DNA from: Jiella endophytica
Lineage (GTDB): Bacteria; Pseudomonadota; Alphaproteobacteria; Rhizobiales; Rhizobiaceae
Assembly: GCF_004519335.1 (NCBI RefSeq)
Contig: NZ_SOZD01000013.1
Location: 1-49,743, forward strand
DNA: 49,743 nt
Direction of reading: 5' to 3'
Shown here: positions 29,065-39,044 of the stretch, one piece after another
Position numbering within the stretch: position 1 is the stretch's first letter
Layout: the number at the start of each line of letters is the position of its first letter
Position numbers and translations under genes: made by a program
The notes under the pieces: generated by a model
The model's input: only the letters and a program-made list of their open reading frames with translations
The model's database searches: none
Told to the model about the DNA's origin: nothing

Positions 29065-30714
29065 GTGTCCGCACCGATCAAGGTCTATCGTGCCCGCAAG
29101 ATTATCACGATGAGCCGCAACCGGCCGACCGCGACCCATGTCGCCTTGCGTGACGGCCGCGTTCTCGGTGTCGGCGAGCCCGAGGAACTGGCACGCTGGG
29201 GCGAGCTCGAAATCGACGAGCGGTTCGCGGACAAGGTGCTGATGCCGGGCTTCGTCGAGGGCCATGCACACGCCATGGAGGGCGCCGTCTGGCGCGACCT
29301 CTATGTCGGCTATTTCGTCCGCCGATCTCCTGATGGAGAGATGGAGGGCGGGCTGAAGAGCCTCGATGCCGTCGTCGAGCGGCTGCGCCGCTACGCCGAG
29401 ACGCTGCCCGAGGACAAGCCGGTCGTCGCCTGGGGTTTTGATCCCCTCTATTTCGACGGCCGCAGGATGGACCGGCACGATCTCGACAAGGTGTCGACGA
29501 CGCGGCCGGTGCTGGTCTTGCATGCGAGTTTTCACATCCTCAACGTCAACAGCCGCGTCATCGAGATGGCCGGCATGGGGCCATCGACCAATGTCGAGGG
29601 AGTGATGAAGGACCCGGCCGGCGAGCCGAACGGCGAACTCCAGGAAATGGCGGCGATGTTTGCCGCCACCCGCGCCGCCAAGGTCGATTTCGATCTGCGC
29701 ACGCTCGACGGGCCGAGCCTCTACCGCTATGCCGGATCCGCGACGATCGCCGGGGTCACGACGGCGACCGACCTGCACAACAAGCTCGACGACGAGATGG
29801 TCGATCTCTTCGCCGAAGTGACGGCGAAAGAGGATTTTCCCCTGCGCCTCGTGCCGGCCCTCGGCGCCCTTTCCTGGTCGCCCGACGACGGCATCGCCCA
29901 GGCAAAGGCCATCCGGGAACGTTCCACCGACAAGCTCCGCCTCGGCCTCGTCAAGGTGATGACGGACGGCTCGATCCAAGGCTTCACCGGGCGGCTGAAA
30001 TGGCCCGGCTATCACAACGGCGCGCCGAACGGCATCTGGAACATCGCGCCTTCGGAGCTCAAGCGCACCATCGGCCTCTACCACGACGCCGGGCTGCACA
30101 TGCACATCCATACCAACGGCGACCAGGCCTCGGAATTCGTTATCGACTGCCTGGAGGAGGCGCTCACGACACGGCCGCGGCGCGATCATCGCCATACCCT
30201 GCAGCACTGCCAGATGGCGGATGCCGCGCAATTTCGCCGCATGGCGGCACTCGGCGTGTGCGCCAACCTCTTTGCCAATCACGTCTTCTATTGGGGCGAC
30301 CAGCACTATGCCCTGACCATGGGTCCGGACCGGGCCCGGCGCATGGACGCCACTGCCACGGCGCTCGCCTGCGGCGTGCCGCTGGCGATCCACTCGGACG
30401 CTCCGGTGACGCCGCTCGCACCCCTCTTCACCGCCTGGTGCGCCGTCAATCGGCGCACGTCCAGCGGCCGGCTGCTCGGTCCGGAGGAACGGCTAACGCC
30501 GGAACAGGCGCTCTTCGCAATCACCCTCGGCGCCGCCTACACCTTGAAGCTCGATCATCTCGTCGGCAGCATCGAAGTCGGCAAATTCGCCGATTTCGCG
30601 GTGCTCGACGACGATCCGCTGGCTGTCGCGCCGGACATGCTGAAGGATGTCGGCGTCTGGGGGACGGTGCTCGGCGGCATTCCCTTCGAGAGCCCGGCGC
30701 GCGCGGCTTCATGA
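29065..30714 (+). CDS. YtcJ-type amidohydrolase (amidohydrolase family 3)
   Basis: 549 residues, GTG start with AGGAG 9 bases upstream. Amidohydrolase superfamily, family-3 branch (YtcJ, AepA, N-substituted formamide deformylase). The first metal motif HAH is in [12 protein letters not shown], later His ligands are in HIHTNGDQA and HTLQHCQ, and the metal Asp is in [12 protein letters not shown]. The C-terminus [19 protein letters not shown] closes the composite beta domain. No signal peptide, so it acts in the cytoplasm on an imported amide or formamide. Its last codons overlap the metallochaperone GTPase gene (ATGA), and a Dpp-type importer follows. The exact substrate is unknown. Confidence 0.86.
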   Translation: MSAPIKVYRARKIITMSRNRPTATHVALRDGRVLGVGEPEELARWGELEIDERFADKVLMPGFVEGHAHAMEGAVWRDLYVGYFVRRSPDGEMEGGLKSLDAVVERLRRYAETLPEDKPVVAWGFDPLYFDGRRMDRHDLDKVSTTRPVLVLHASFHILNVNSRVIEMAGMGPSTNVEGVMKDPAGEPNGELQEMAAMFAATRAAKVDFDLRTLDGPSLYRYAGSATIAGVTTATDLHNKLDDEMVDLFAEVTAKEDFPLRLVPALGALSWSPDDGIAQAKAIRERSTDKLRLGLVKVMTDGSIQGFTGRLKWPGYHNGAPNGIWNIAPSELKRTIGLYHDAGLHMHIHTNGDQASEFVIDCLEEALTTRPRRDHRHTLQHCQMADAAQFRRMAALGVCANLFANHVFYWGDQHYALTMGPDRARRMDATATALACGVPLAIHSDAPVTPLAPLFTAWCAVNRRTSSGRLLGPEERLTPEQALFAITLGAAYTLKLDHLVGSIEVGKFADFAVLDDDPLAVAPDMLKDVGVWGTVLGGIPFESPARAAS

Positions 30715-31730
30715 GCACCCCCGACGCCACCGGTCCGCTGCCGGTCACGGTGATCGGCGGCTTTCTGGGAGCCGGCAAGACGACCCTCGTCAACCGGCTG
30801 CTTGCGCGAGGGGGCAGGCGCTATGCCGTGCTCGTCAATGATTTCGGCGCGATCAATGTCGACGCCAAACTGGTACAGAGCCGCGACGGCTCCAAGATCC
30901 AGCTGGAGAACGGCTGCATCTGCTGCTCGATGGCAGACGGGCTCTCCCTGGCTCTCGCGGACGTCCTGGATGCGAGTCGGCGCCCCGAGGCGATCCTGAT
31001 CGAGGCGAGCGGCGTCGCAGACCCATGGAAGATCGCCGAAGTGGCGCTGGTCGAGCGCTCGCTCCGCCTCGAACTCGTCGTCGCTCTCGTCGACGCGGCG
31101 AATTTCGCCCGTCAGGTCGAAGACCCGCTCCTCGGCGACACGCTGGTCAGGCAGTTGTCCCGCGCCGATCTGATCCTTCTCAACAAGATGGACCAGGCCG
31201 GCCGATCCTCGGCCGACCGTGCAAGGGCACTGATCCTTGCCGAGGCGCCTGACGCCCGAATTGCCGAGACGGTCGCCGCCGAACTGCCGGCCGACGTCCT
31301 GTTCGGACCGACGCCGAGCCCCGAACGCAGGGAGTACGGTGTGACCGCCTCCCCACGACCCGGAGAGCATCTTCCGCAGCACGACCACGCCGAAAACACC
31401 AGCCAGGGCCCTGCAGGCCACGACCATCGGCACGAAGACGCCTTCCGTCGCTGGACTTTCGTGTCGCCCACAGCGTTTTCGCGGGCGGGTTTCGAGGCGG
31501 CGCTCGGGGGGCTCCCGTCATCGCTTCTGCGCCTCAAGGGCTGGTGTCGCTTCGAAGGCGACGAGGCGGGATGGCTGCTGCAGTGGGTCGCGGGGCGATG
31601 GACGCTCGATCGCGACGACAGCGGGCCGGTCGGGACGGCACTGGTGGGCGTCGGGACGGCCGCACTTCCCGCGTCGGGCGAACTCGATGCGCTGCTTGCC
31701 GCTGCCGCCCCCCGTACCCCTGGCCCCTAA
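30711..31730 (+). CDS. G3E (COG0523) metallochaperone GTPase
   Basis: 339 residues, start overlapping the amidohydrolase stop by four bases. Walker [17 protein letters not shown] (residues about 16-31), the metal-binding CICC motif at 69-72 in [17 protein letters not shown], and the guanine-specificity LNKMD. A His-rich linker (His 220, 224, 226, 237, 239, 241) follows, then the CobW C-terminal domain ([18 protein letters not shown]). Members insert Zn, Co or Fe into client enzymes. The coupled, metal-dependent amidohydrolase upstream is the obvious client, as with nitrile hydratase activators. This is inferred from coupling; the metal is not known. Confidence 0.9.
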   Translation: MSTPDATGPLPVTVIGGFLGAGKTTLVNRLLARGGRRYAVLVNDFGAINVDAKLVQSRDGSKIQLENGCICCSMADGLSLALADVLDASRRPEAILIEASGVADPWKIAEVALVERSLRLELVVALVDAANFARQVEDPLLGDTLVRQLSRADLILLNKMDQAGRSSADRARALILAEAPDARIAETVAAELPADVLFGPTPSPERREYGVTASPRPGEHLPQHDHAENTSQGPAGHDHRHEDAFRRWTFVSPTAFSRAGFEAALGGLPSSLLRLKGWCRFEGDEAGWLLQWVAGRWTLDRDDSGPVGTALVGVGTAALPASGELDALLAAAAPRTPGP

Positions 31731-31862
31731 GAAGAACCACGGCTGGCCCTACGCCCCGGCTGGCGGGGCGGGAACTATAAGGCCCGCAACGGCCTCGGGC
31801 CTGCGGCAGCCGCACTTGCTGCAATCGGCCATTCGAAGCCACGACCATTGGGGATTTCAGCC

Positions 31863-33452
31863 TTGAACGTCATCCATCGACTGACCCTCACCACGGCACT
31901 TGCCGCCGCAATTGCGTCGGCCTCCACCGTCGGCCATGCAGCGCCCAAGGAAGGCGGCACGCTGGTCATCGGCAGCACCTCGACGCCCCGCCACTTCAAC
32001 GGCGCGATCCAGTCGGGCATCGCGACGGCCGTGCCGAGCACGCAGATTTTCGCCAGCCCGCTGCGTTACGACGACCAGTGGAACCCCCATCCCTATCTGG
32101 CCAAGAGCTGGGAGGTCTCCAAGGATGGCCTCACGGTGACGCTTCACCTCGTCGAGAACGCCAAGTTCCACGACGAGACGCCCGTCACTTCAGAGGACGT
32201 GAAGTTCTCGATCGAGACGATCAAGAAGAACCACCCTTTCAAGACGATGCTGCAGCCGGTGACTTCGGTCGAGACGCCGGACGCCCACACCGTGGTCATC
32301 CATTTCGACCATCCGCATCCGGCGTTCCTGCTGGCCATGTCGCCGGCGTTGATGCCGATCCTGCCCGAGCATGTCTATGGCCAGGGCGACATCAAGACCA
32401 ATCCCGCCAATCTGAAGCCGGTCGGCTCGGGCCCCTTCGAATTCGATACCTACAAGCAGGGCGAATACATCAAGCTGAAGAAGTTCGATGACTTCTTCAT
32501 CAAGGGAAAGCCCCATCTCGACAACATCGTCATCCAGATCATCGGCGACGAGAACAATCTCATGCTGTCGACCGAGCGCGGGGACATCGACATGGTCCCC
32601 TTCCTATCCGCCGTCCGCGACATCGAGCGGCTGAAGAAGGACGACAATCTCGTCGTCACCGACGCCGGCTACGACGCAATCGGCCCGATCAACTGGCTGG
32701 CCTTCAACACCAGGAAGCAGCCGCTTGACAAGGTCGAGGTTCGCCAGGCCATCGCCTATGCCGTCGATCGGGACTTCATCGTGAAGAAGCTGCTCGGCGG
32801 CTTCGCGCCGGAGGCGACCGGCCCGATCGTGCCGGAGTCTCCCTTCTATAGCGGCGATGTCGACAAGTTCGCCGTCGACATCGACAAGGCCAACCAGATG
32901 CTCGACGATGCCGGGCTGAAAAAGGGCAGCGACGGCAGCCGCTTCTCGCTGACGGTGGACTACATCCCCGGCGATCCCGAGCAGCAACGCAACATCGCCG
33001 AGTATCTGCGCTCGCAGCTCCGCCGCGTCGGCATCACCGTCAACGTCCGCTCCGCCCCGGACTTTCCGACCTGGGCCCAGCGCATCTCCAGCTACGACTT
33101 CGATATGACGATGGACAACGTCTACAATTGGGGCGACCCGATCATCGGCGTCGATCGCACCTACATCTCCAGCAACATCCGGCCCAACGTCATCTGGTCC
33201 AACACCCAGCAGTACTCCAACCCGAAGGTCGATGAACTGCTGGAGAAGGCCGCAACGGAGACCGATCCCGAGAAGCGTGCCGAACTCTACAAGGAGTTCC
33301 AGAAGATCGTCGTCGGCGACGTGCCGATCTACTTCCTCAACGAAACCCCGATGTACACCGTCTACAAGAAAGGGCTGAAGAACGCGCCGACCTCGATCTG
33401 GGGCGCGGCCTCGCCGCTCGACGACGTCTACTGGGACGACGGAAGCAACTGA
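31863..33452 (+). CDS. Dpp/Opp-type ABC importer, substrate-binding protein
   Basis: 529 residues from TTG 31863 (MNVIHRLTLTTALAAAIASA), chosen because GGGGA sits 8 bases upstream; a TTG 15 bases earlier is also in frame. Sec signal peptide cleaved near VGHAAPKEG. SBP_bac_5 fold: GGTLVIGSTSTPRHFNGAI, then NPHPYLAKSWEVSKDGLTV-type text (quoted in part: LAKSWEVSKDGLTVTLHL) and KPVGSGPFEFDTY. It binds peptides or other small amides for the permeases downstream. The gene is 132 bp after the G3E GTPase, and all five transporter genes run on the same strand. Ligand unknown; association with the amidohydrolase is inferred. Confidence 0.87.
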   Translation: MNVIHRLTLTTALAAAIASASTVGHAAPKEGGTLVIGSTSTPRHFNGAIQSGIATAVPSTQIFASPLRYDDQWNPHPYLAKSWEVSKDGLTVTLHLVENAKFHDETPVTSEDVKFSIETIKKNHPFKTMLQPVTSVETPDAHTVVIHFDHPHPAFLLAMSPALMPILPEHVYGQGDIKTNPANLKPVGSGPFEFDTYKQGEYIKLKKFDDFFIKGKPHLDNIVIQIIGDENNLMLSTERGDIDMVPFLSAVRDIERLKKDDNLVVTDAGYDAIGPINWLAFNTRKQPLDKVEVRQAIAYAVDRDFIVKKLLGGFAPEATGPIVPESPFYSGDVDKFAVDIDKANQMLDDAGLKKGSDGSRFSLTVDYIPGDPEQQRNIAEYLRSQLRRVGITVNVRSAPDFPTWAQRISSYDFDMTMDNVYNWGDPIIGVDRTYISSNIRPNVIWSNTQQYSNPKVDELLEKAATETDPEKRAELYKEFQKIVVGDVPIYFLNETPMYTVYKKGLKNAPTSIWGAASPLDDVYWDDGSN

Positions 33453-33469
33453 CAGATCGGGGAGTTCCG

Positions 33470-34450
33470 ATGAGACACGCCTATCCGATCGCCATCCGCC
33501 TGGTGCAGTCGCTGGCTCTTCTGGTCTGCGTCGTCGTCCTGAACTTCCTGCTGATCCAGCTCGCCCCCGGCGACACCGTCTCGGTGATCGTCGGGGAAAT
33601 GGGCGGCGCCTCGCCGGAGACGATCGCCGCGCTGAAGGCCGAATACGGCCTCGACCAGAGCATTCCTGCCCAGCTCGGCATCTATCTCGGCAAGGTGCTG
33701 ACCGGCGATCTCGGCTATTCCCATTACTTCAACCGACCGGTGCTGGGGCTGATCCTGGAAAGGCTGCCGGCGACCATCCTTCTCGTCGTCACGTCCCTGA
33801 TCCTCGCTTTCGTCGTCGGCACGGCGCTCGGCATCTTCTCGGCACGCCGGCCGAAAGGCATCCTCAGCCACTTCGTCACGGTCTTCTCGCTCGCCGGTTT
33901 CTCGGCTCCGGTGTTCTGGACCGGATTGATGATGCTGATCGTCTTCGCCTCGCTGATCCCGTTGTTCCCGGTCTCGGGCATGGCCGACGTCGCGCGCCCC
34001 GGGCAGGGTCTCGGCTACGTTCTCGACGTGCTGCATCATCTGGTTCTGCCGGCGGTGACGCTCGGCATGATCTACGTCGCATCCTACAGCCGGCTGTCGC
34101 GTACCAGCATGCTGGATGTGCTCAGCGCCGACTATATCCGCACGGCGCGGGCGAAGGGCCTGCCGGAACGGAGGGTGGTCTACAAGCACGCGCTGCGCAA
34201 CGCGCTGTTGCCGGTCGTCACCATGGTCGGCATGGAGTTCGGCCAGCTCTTCGCCGGTGCTGTCTTGGTCGAGACGGTCTTCAACTGGCCGGGCCTCGGG
34301 CGCCTCGCTTACGAATCGATCCTTCGGCGGGACTACCCGACGCTACTTGCCATCCTCCTGTTTTCCGCAATGCTCGTGATGGTCGCCAACATCCTGACGG
34401 ATCTCGCCTACAGGCTCATCGATCCGCGCATCCGCGGACGCGGCCGATGA
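33470..34450 (+). CDS. Dpp-type ABC importer, permease 1
   Basis: 326 residues of the DppB/OppB family. TM1 is LVQSLALLVCVVVLNFLLIQ, then the periplasmic LAPGDTVSVIVGEMGG stretch, and the coupling loop ADYIRTARAKGLPERRVVYKHALRNALLP near 222-250 (quoted in part: YIRTARAKGLPERRVV). It follows the binding protein by 17 bp and overlaps permease 2 by 4 bases, so the permeases are coupled. Confidence 0.9.
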   Translation: MRHAYPIAIRLVQSLALLVCVVVLNFLLIQLAPGDTVSVIVGEMGGASPETIAALKAEYGLDQSIPAQLGIYLGKVLTGDLGYSHYFNRPVLGLILERLPATILLVVTSLILAFVVGTALGIFSARRPKGILSHFVTVFSLAGFSAPVFWTGLMMLIVFASLIPLFPVSGMADVARPGQGLGYVLDVLHHLVLPAVTLGMIYVASYSRLSRTSMLDVLSADYIRTARAKGLPERRVVYKHALRNALLPVVTMVGMEFGQLFAGAVLVETVFNWPGLGRLAYESILRRDYPTLLAILLFSAMLVMVANILTDLAYRLIDPRIRGRGR

Positions 34451-35388
34451 CCTCGCGGAGTGCTTCCCTCGCCGCCGCGTCCGGCCCGGAAACCGCCCCG
34501 GCATCGGCACCCCAGGGGCCGTCTCCCGCTGCCGGAACGACGCCAAAGCCCGACCGCCCCCTCCTCGACACCTGCCGGATGTTTGCCCGCAACTGTCCGG
34601 CGATGACCGGGCTGGTGCTCCTCGCGACCATCGTGCTCGCCACCCTCTTCGGGCCGGGCCTCTACGGCGTCGACCCGTTCTCGATGGTCGACATGCCCTT
34701 TGCGCCGCCCGGGCCGGATTGCCTGCTCGGCACCGACTATCTCGGCCGCGACATCCTGGCGGGCGTCATCGTCGGTGGCAGAGCCACCCTTGCGGTCGGC
34801 GCGTCGGCGGCTGCGATCACCGTCCTCATCGGCGTCGTGATCGGCACCTTCGCAGGCTATTTCGGCGGTTGGGTCGATGCTGTACTGATGAAGGTGACGG
34901 AGTTCTTCCAGATCCTGCCGACGCTGCTTTTCGCCATGGTGCTGGTGACGATCTTTTCCTCGAGCCTCGTCACCATCGCGATCGCCATCGGAGCGGTCAG
35001 CTGGACGGCGACGGCCCGGCTGACGCGCGCCGAGTTCATCCGGATCCGTGACCTCGAATACGTCAAGGCGGCACGCACGGCCGGCGCCCGCGACTTCTAC
35101 CTGATGTTCCGGGTGATCCTGCCGGCCGCCCTGCCGCCGATCATCGTCGCCGCGGCGCTGGCCGTCGGCATTTCGATCCTGTTCGAGGCGGGCCTCAGCT
35201 TTCTCGGTCTCGGCGACCCCAACACGATGAGCTGGGGCATGATCATCGGACAGAACCGCGACTACCTCCTGAACGCCTGGTGGACCGTGACCTTCCCGGG
35301 CATTGCGATCTTCCTGACGGTGCTGTCGATCAGCCTGATCGGCGATGGCGTCAACGATGCGCTGAACCCGCGGCTGAGGAGACGATGA
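34447..35388 (+). CDS. Dpp-type ABC importer, permease 2
   Basis: 313 residues of the DppC/OppC family. A Pro/Ala-rich N-terminus is followed by a TM (MTGLVLLATIVLATLFGPGL), the conserved LLGTDYLGRDILAGVI, and the EAA-type loop LEYVKAARTAGARDFYLMF. The start overlaps permease 1 (ATGA). Together with permease 1 it forms the inner-membrane channel. Confidence 0.9.
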   Translation: MTSRSASLAAASGPETAPASAPQGPSPAAGTTPKPDRPLLDTCRMFARNCPAMTGLVLLATIVLATLFGPGLYGVDPFSMVDMPFAPPGPDCLLGTDYLGRDILAGVIVGGRATLAVGASAAAITVLIGVVIGTFAGYFGGWVDAVLMKVTEFFQILPTLLFAMVLVTIFSSSLVTIAIAIGAVSWTATARLTRAEFIRIRDLEYVKAARTAGARDFYLMFRVILPAALPPIIVAAALAVGISILFEAGLSFLGLGDPNTMSWGMIIGQNRDYLLNAWWTVTFPGIAIFLTVLSISLIGDGVNDALNPRLRRR

Positions 35389-35390
35389 CG

Positions 35391-36392
35391 ATGGGTGACG
35401 AGCCGCTTCTGGAGGTCCGCGATCTCGTCGTCGAGGTCGACACCGGAAAGACAGTTCTGCCGGTGATCGACGGCGTGTCCTTCATCCTGGCCAAAGGCCG
35501 GACGCTGGGCATCGTCGGCGAATCCGGCTGCGGCAAGAGCATGACGGCGCTCGCCGTGATGCAGCTTTTGCCACCGGGCTTCCGCATCGCTTCCGGCGAA
35601 ATCCGGTTCTGCGGCGAGGACCTTGCCCGGGTCGGCGAGCGCCGGTTGCGGGCGCTTCGCGGCAACGACATGTCGATGATCTTCCAGGAGCCGATGACCT
35701 CGCTGAATCCGGTCTACACCGTCGGAGACCAGATCGGCGAAACCCTGCGCCTGCATCAGCGGCTCGGCGCAGCGGCGGCCCGCCAGCGGACGATCGAACT
35801 GCTCAGATCCGTCCACATCCCGGCCGCCGAACGCCGCGTCGACGACTACCCGCACCAGCTTTCGGGCGGCATGCGCCAGCGGGTGATGATCGCCATGGCG
35901 CTGGCATGCAGGCCGAAGCTGATCATCGCCGACGAGCCGACGACGGCGCTCGACGTCACGGTCCAGGCGCAGATCTTCCGGCTTCTCGAAGAACTGCGCG
36001 AGGAGACCGGCACCGCCATCATCCTGATCACCCACGATGTCGGCGCCGTTGCGGAGATGGCCGACGAGGTGGCGGTGTTCTATGCCGGCAAGCGCGCCGA
36101 GTTCGGGCCGGTGGACACGGTTCTCTCCCGAGCCGCTCACCCCTATACGCGCGGCCTGATGGCGTCGACGCCGCGGCTTCGTCTCGGTCCCGCCGCCGCG
36201 GGGGCAGAGCCTGCCCTGAAGGAAATAGCCGGCGTGGTGCCGCCGCTTGGCGAATTCGAGCCGGGTTGCCGGTTTTCGCCGCGTTGCCCTCTGGCGGACC
36301 TTCGTTGCCGTGACGTGCCCCCACCCGAAGAGACGGTCGACCGCGACCATTCGGCACTCTGCTGGAAGACCGGGCTGGAGCTGGTGGCATGA
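35391..36392 (+). CDS. Dpp-type ABC importer, ATP-binding protein 1
   Basis: 333 residues from ATG 35391, which stands 9 bases after GAGGAG; the ATG at 35385, overlapping the permease stop, is only 3 bases from that site. DppD/OppD type: Walker [26 protein letters not shown], signature [15 protein letters not shown], Walker [23 protein letters not shown]. The C-terminus has the oligopeptide-transporter Cys-rich tail ([15 protein letters not shown]), likely an iron-sulfur or metal site in the family. It overlaps the next ATPase by 4 bases. Confidence 0.9.
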   Translation: MGDEPLLEVRDLVVEVDTGKTVLPVIDGVSFILAKGRTLGIVGESGCGKSMTALAVMQLLPPGFRIASGEIRFCGEDLARVGERRLRALRGNDMSMIFQEPMTSLNPVYTVGDQIGETLRLHQRLGAAAARQRTIELLRSVHIPAAERRVDDYPHQLSGGMRQRVMIAMALACRPKLIIADEPTTALDVTVQAQIFRLLEELREETGTAIILITHDVGAVAEMADEVAVFYAGKRAEFGPVDTVLSRAAHPYTRGLMASTPRLRLGPAAAGAEPALKEIAGVVPPLGEFEPGCRFSPRCPLADLRCRDVPPPEETVDRDHSALCWKTGLELVA

Positions 36393-37399
36393 GCGCCGAC
36401 AGCCTGCTCAGGGTCCGCGATCTGGCAGTGCATTTTCCGGCCGGGCACCGCAACGGCCGCCGGCTCTTCGTCCATGCCGTCGACGGCGTCAGCTTCGACG
36501 TGAAGCGCGGCACGACCTTCGGCATCGTCGGAGAGTCCGGATCGGGCAAATCGACGACGGCACAGGCGGTGATGCGCCTCGTCGAGATCACCGCCGGCGA
36601 GATCGAACTCGGCGGCGTCCCGCTGTCGAAGCTGAAGGACGAGGCGCTGCGCTCTGAGCGCAGCCGCTTCCAGATGATCTTCCAGGACCCGTTCTCTTCG
36701 CTGGATCCGCGCCGGCGGGCAGGCGCGGCGGTCCGCCAGACACTCGACCTCCTCGGTGTTGGCGACCTGAAGCGCCGCGACGAGACGGTCGCCGAGATGC
36801 TGACGGCGGTCGGCCTTCACCCGTCGGCCGCCAGGCTCTATCCGCACCAGTTTTCCGGCGGCCAACGCCAGCGCCTGTGCATTGCCCGGGCGCTCGCCTC
36901 CCAGCCGGAACTCGTCGTCTGCGACGAACCGGTCTCGGCGCTCGACGTGGCGATCCAGGCGCAGATCCTCAACCTGCTGCGCCGCCTGCAGCGCGAGCAG
37001 TTCCTCACCTATCTGTTCATCAGCCACGATCTCGCGGTGGTTCAGAACATCTGCGACGAAGTGGCGGTGATGTATCTCGGCGAATTTGTCGAGAAGGCGC
37101 CGACGGATGCAATCTTCGGCGGCGCCCGCCATCCCTATACCTGGTCCCTGATGGCGGCTGCGCTGTCGCCCGAGCCGCGCGAGGGGCGCCGCCCGGACCG
37201 CTTCATCGTGGCTGGCGAGCCGCCGAGCCCGATCGATCCGCCGGCCGGTTGCCGCTTTTCGGGCCGGTGCCCCTTTGCCACCGAACGCTGCCACAGGGAG
37301 AAGCCGGCGCTGCGCGAACTGGCGCCCGGCCACCAGGTCGCCTGCCACTATGCCGAGACGCTTGACTGCCCGATACCGGCCCTTCGCCAGGCGGCTTAA
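36389..37399 (+). CDS. Dpp-type ABC importer, ATP-binding protein 2
   Basis: 336 residues of the DppF/OppF type: Walker A GESGSGKSTT, FQMIFQDPFSSLDPR, signature FSGGQRQRLCIARAL, Walker B LVVCDEPVSALD, FISHDLAVVQNI. The C-terminal tail has Cys residues (GCRFSGRCPFATERC) as in its partner. It is the last gene of the five-gene importer and is coupled to the first ATPase by an ATGA overlap. The 250-bp gap to tmm after it carries no gene. Confidence 0.9.
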   Translation: MSADSLLRVRDLAVHFPAGHRNGRRLFVHAVDGVSFDVKRGTTFGIVGESGSGKSTTAQAVMRLVEITAGEIELGGVPLSKLKDEALRSERSRFQMIFQDPFSSLDPRRRAGAAVRQTLDLLGVGDLKRRDETVAEMLTAVGLHPSAARLYPHQFSGGQRQRLCIARALASQPELVVCDEPVSALDVAIQAQILNLLRRLQREQFLTYLFISHDLAVVQNICDEVAVMYLGEFVEKAPTDAIFGGARHPYTWSLMAAALSPEPREGRRPDRFIVAGEPPSPIDPPAGCRFSGRCPFATERCHREKPALRELAPGHQVACHYAETLDCPIPALRQAA

Positions 37400-37649
37400 C
37401 CGGCGCTGCAAGCGTCTGCTGGTCGCACCGTTTGCCGCGATTTCCCGATCCGACAAGGCCGGCGAGCCATTCGTCGCCAACCGTCTCGCAGTCTCCCAAT
37501 GTCGTCGGAGTCCCTCCCCTGCTATCGGTGCGCCGGACACGACCCTTCCAGCCTCACATTTATTTCTCCAAAAGAAAATTATTTGACTTTCTGGAACACG
37601 TGACGGAAGCTGATCGTCATCAAGCCACCGCACGGGTCAGGGGAAGGTC

Positions 37650-39005
37650 ATGGTCGAAAGAGTCGCCATCGTCGGTGCGGGGCCGAGCGGCCTTGCCGCC
37701 CTCAGGGCCTTCGAGACCGCGCGGCGCGCCGGCGCCGACGTGCCGGAGGTGGTCTGCTTCGAGAAGCAGGCGAACTGGGGTGGTCTTTGGAACTACACCT
37801 GGCGCACCGGCCTCGACGAGTTCGGCGAGCCGGTCCATGGTTCGATGTACCGCTATCTCTGGTCGAACGGGCCGAAGGAGTGCCTGGAATTTGCCGATTA
37901 CGGCTTCGAGGAGCATTTCGGCCGGCCGATCCCCTCTTATCCCCCCCGCGCCGTCCTCCACGACTATATCGCCGGCCGCGTCGAAAAGAGCGGCGTCAAG
38001 GCGTATGTCCGCTTCTCGACGCCGGTGCGCCACGTATCCTTCGACGAGAAGACGCAGACCTTCCAGGTGACGGCGAAGGACCTCGTCGCCGACCGCCACG
38101 TCACCGAAAGCTTCGACGTCGTCATCGTCGCCAACGGCCATTTCTCGGTGCCCAACGTGCCGGCCTTTCCGGGCATCGACAAGTTTCCCGGCCGCGTCCT
38201 CCACGCCCACGACTTCCGCTCGGCGGACGAGTTCGCCGGCAAGAACGTCCTCCTCGTCGGCTCCAGCTATTCGGCCGAGGACATCGGCGTCCAGTGCTAC
38301 AAATACGGCGCCAGATCGATCACCTTCAGCTACCGCACCCGGCCGATGGGATTTCACTGGCCGGACGGCTTCGAGGAGAAGCCGCTGCTGCAGAAGCTTT
38401 CCGGCAGGACCGCCACCTTCAAGGACGGCTCGACGAAGGAGGTCGACGCAATCGTCCTTTGCACCGGCTACCAGCACAGCTTTCCCTTCCTGCCGGACGA
38501 GCTGCGCCTCAAGACCGCCAACCGGCTCTATCCGCTCGGCCTCTACAAGGGGATCTTCTGGCAGGACAATCCGAAGCTGATCTATATCGGCATGCAGGAC
38601 CAGTACTACACCTTCAACATGTTCGACGCCCAGGCCTGGTACGCCCGCGACGTCGTCCTCGGACGCATCGCGCTTCCCTCGGCAGAGGAGCAGGCGGCCG
38701 ACATCGCCGTCTGGCGGGCGCGGGAGGAGGCGCTGGAAAACCCGTTCCAGCAGATCGACTTCCAGACCGACTATGTCCGCGACCTTCTCGCCGCGACGGA
38801 CTACCCGCATCTCGACGTCGACCGCGTCGCCGAACTCTTCAAGGAATGGGAGCATCACAAGCAGGAAGGCATCCTCACCTATCGCGACCGCTCCTATCCC
38901 TCGACCCTCACCGGCACACTGGCGCCGGTCCATCACACGCCGTGGATCAAGGCGCTCGACGATTCCCTCGAGGCGTTTCTCGGCGTCAGACAGGCCGCCG
39001 AATAG
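37650..39005 (+). CDS. tmm: Trimethylamine monooxygenase
   Basis: 451 residues, the typical Tmm length, with GGGGAAGG before the ATG. Flavin-containing monooxygenase: FAD motif [13 protein letters not shown] (9-21), FMO fingerprint [11 protein letters not shown] (FxGxxxHxxxF), NADPH motif [10 protein letters not shown]. The stretches [20 protein letters not shown] (20 residues) and [20 protein letters not shown] are hallmarks of bacterial Tmm. Reaction: trimethylamine + NADPH + O2 gives trimethylamine N-oxide. The next gene, tdm, uses that product, which makes the assignment firm. An AT-rich stretch with CACGTG and a TTGACT-like box lies at 37558-37605 and may hold its promoter. Confidence 0.93.
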   Translation: MVERVAIVGAGPSGLAALRAFETARRAGADVPEVVCFEKQANWGGLWNYTWRTGLDEFGEPVHGSMYRYLWSNGPKECLEFADYGFEEHFGRPIPSYPPRAVLHDYIAGRVEKSGVKAYVRFSTPVRHVSFDEKTQTFQVTAKDLVADRHVTESFDVVIVANGHFSVPNVPAFPGIDKFPGRVLHAHDFRSADEFAGKNVLLVGSSYSAEDIGVQCYKYGARSITFSYRTRPMGFHWPDGFEEKPLLQKLSGRTATFKDGSTKEVDAIVLCTGYQHSFPFLPDELRLKTANRLYPLGLYKGIFWQDNPKLIYIGMQDQYYTFNMFDAQAWYARDVVLGRIALPSAEEQAADIAVWRAREEALENPFQQIDFQTDYVRDLLAATDYPHLDVDRVAELFKEWEHHKQEGILTYRDRSYPSTLTGTLAPVHHTPWIKALDDSLEAFLGVRQAAE

Positions 39006-39044
39006 CTGAAAGGGGAAGGCGCGTCGCCGAGGAGCCCTGCGGCC

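Noticed and set aside
27205-30393. 1062-codon open frame on the minus strand
   Set aside because: It runs antisense across isfD, the MocR gene and the amidohydrolase, all of which have clear motifs; low-complexity charged text.
33428-34189. 253-codon open frame on the minus strand opposite permease 1
   Set aside because: Antisense shadow; the plus-strand permease has TM segments and the EAA loop.
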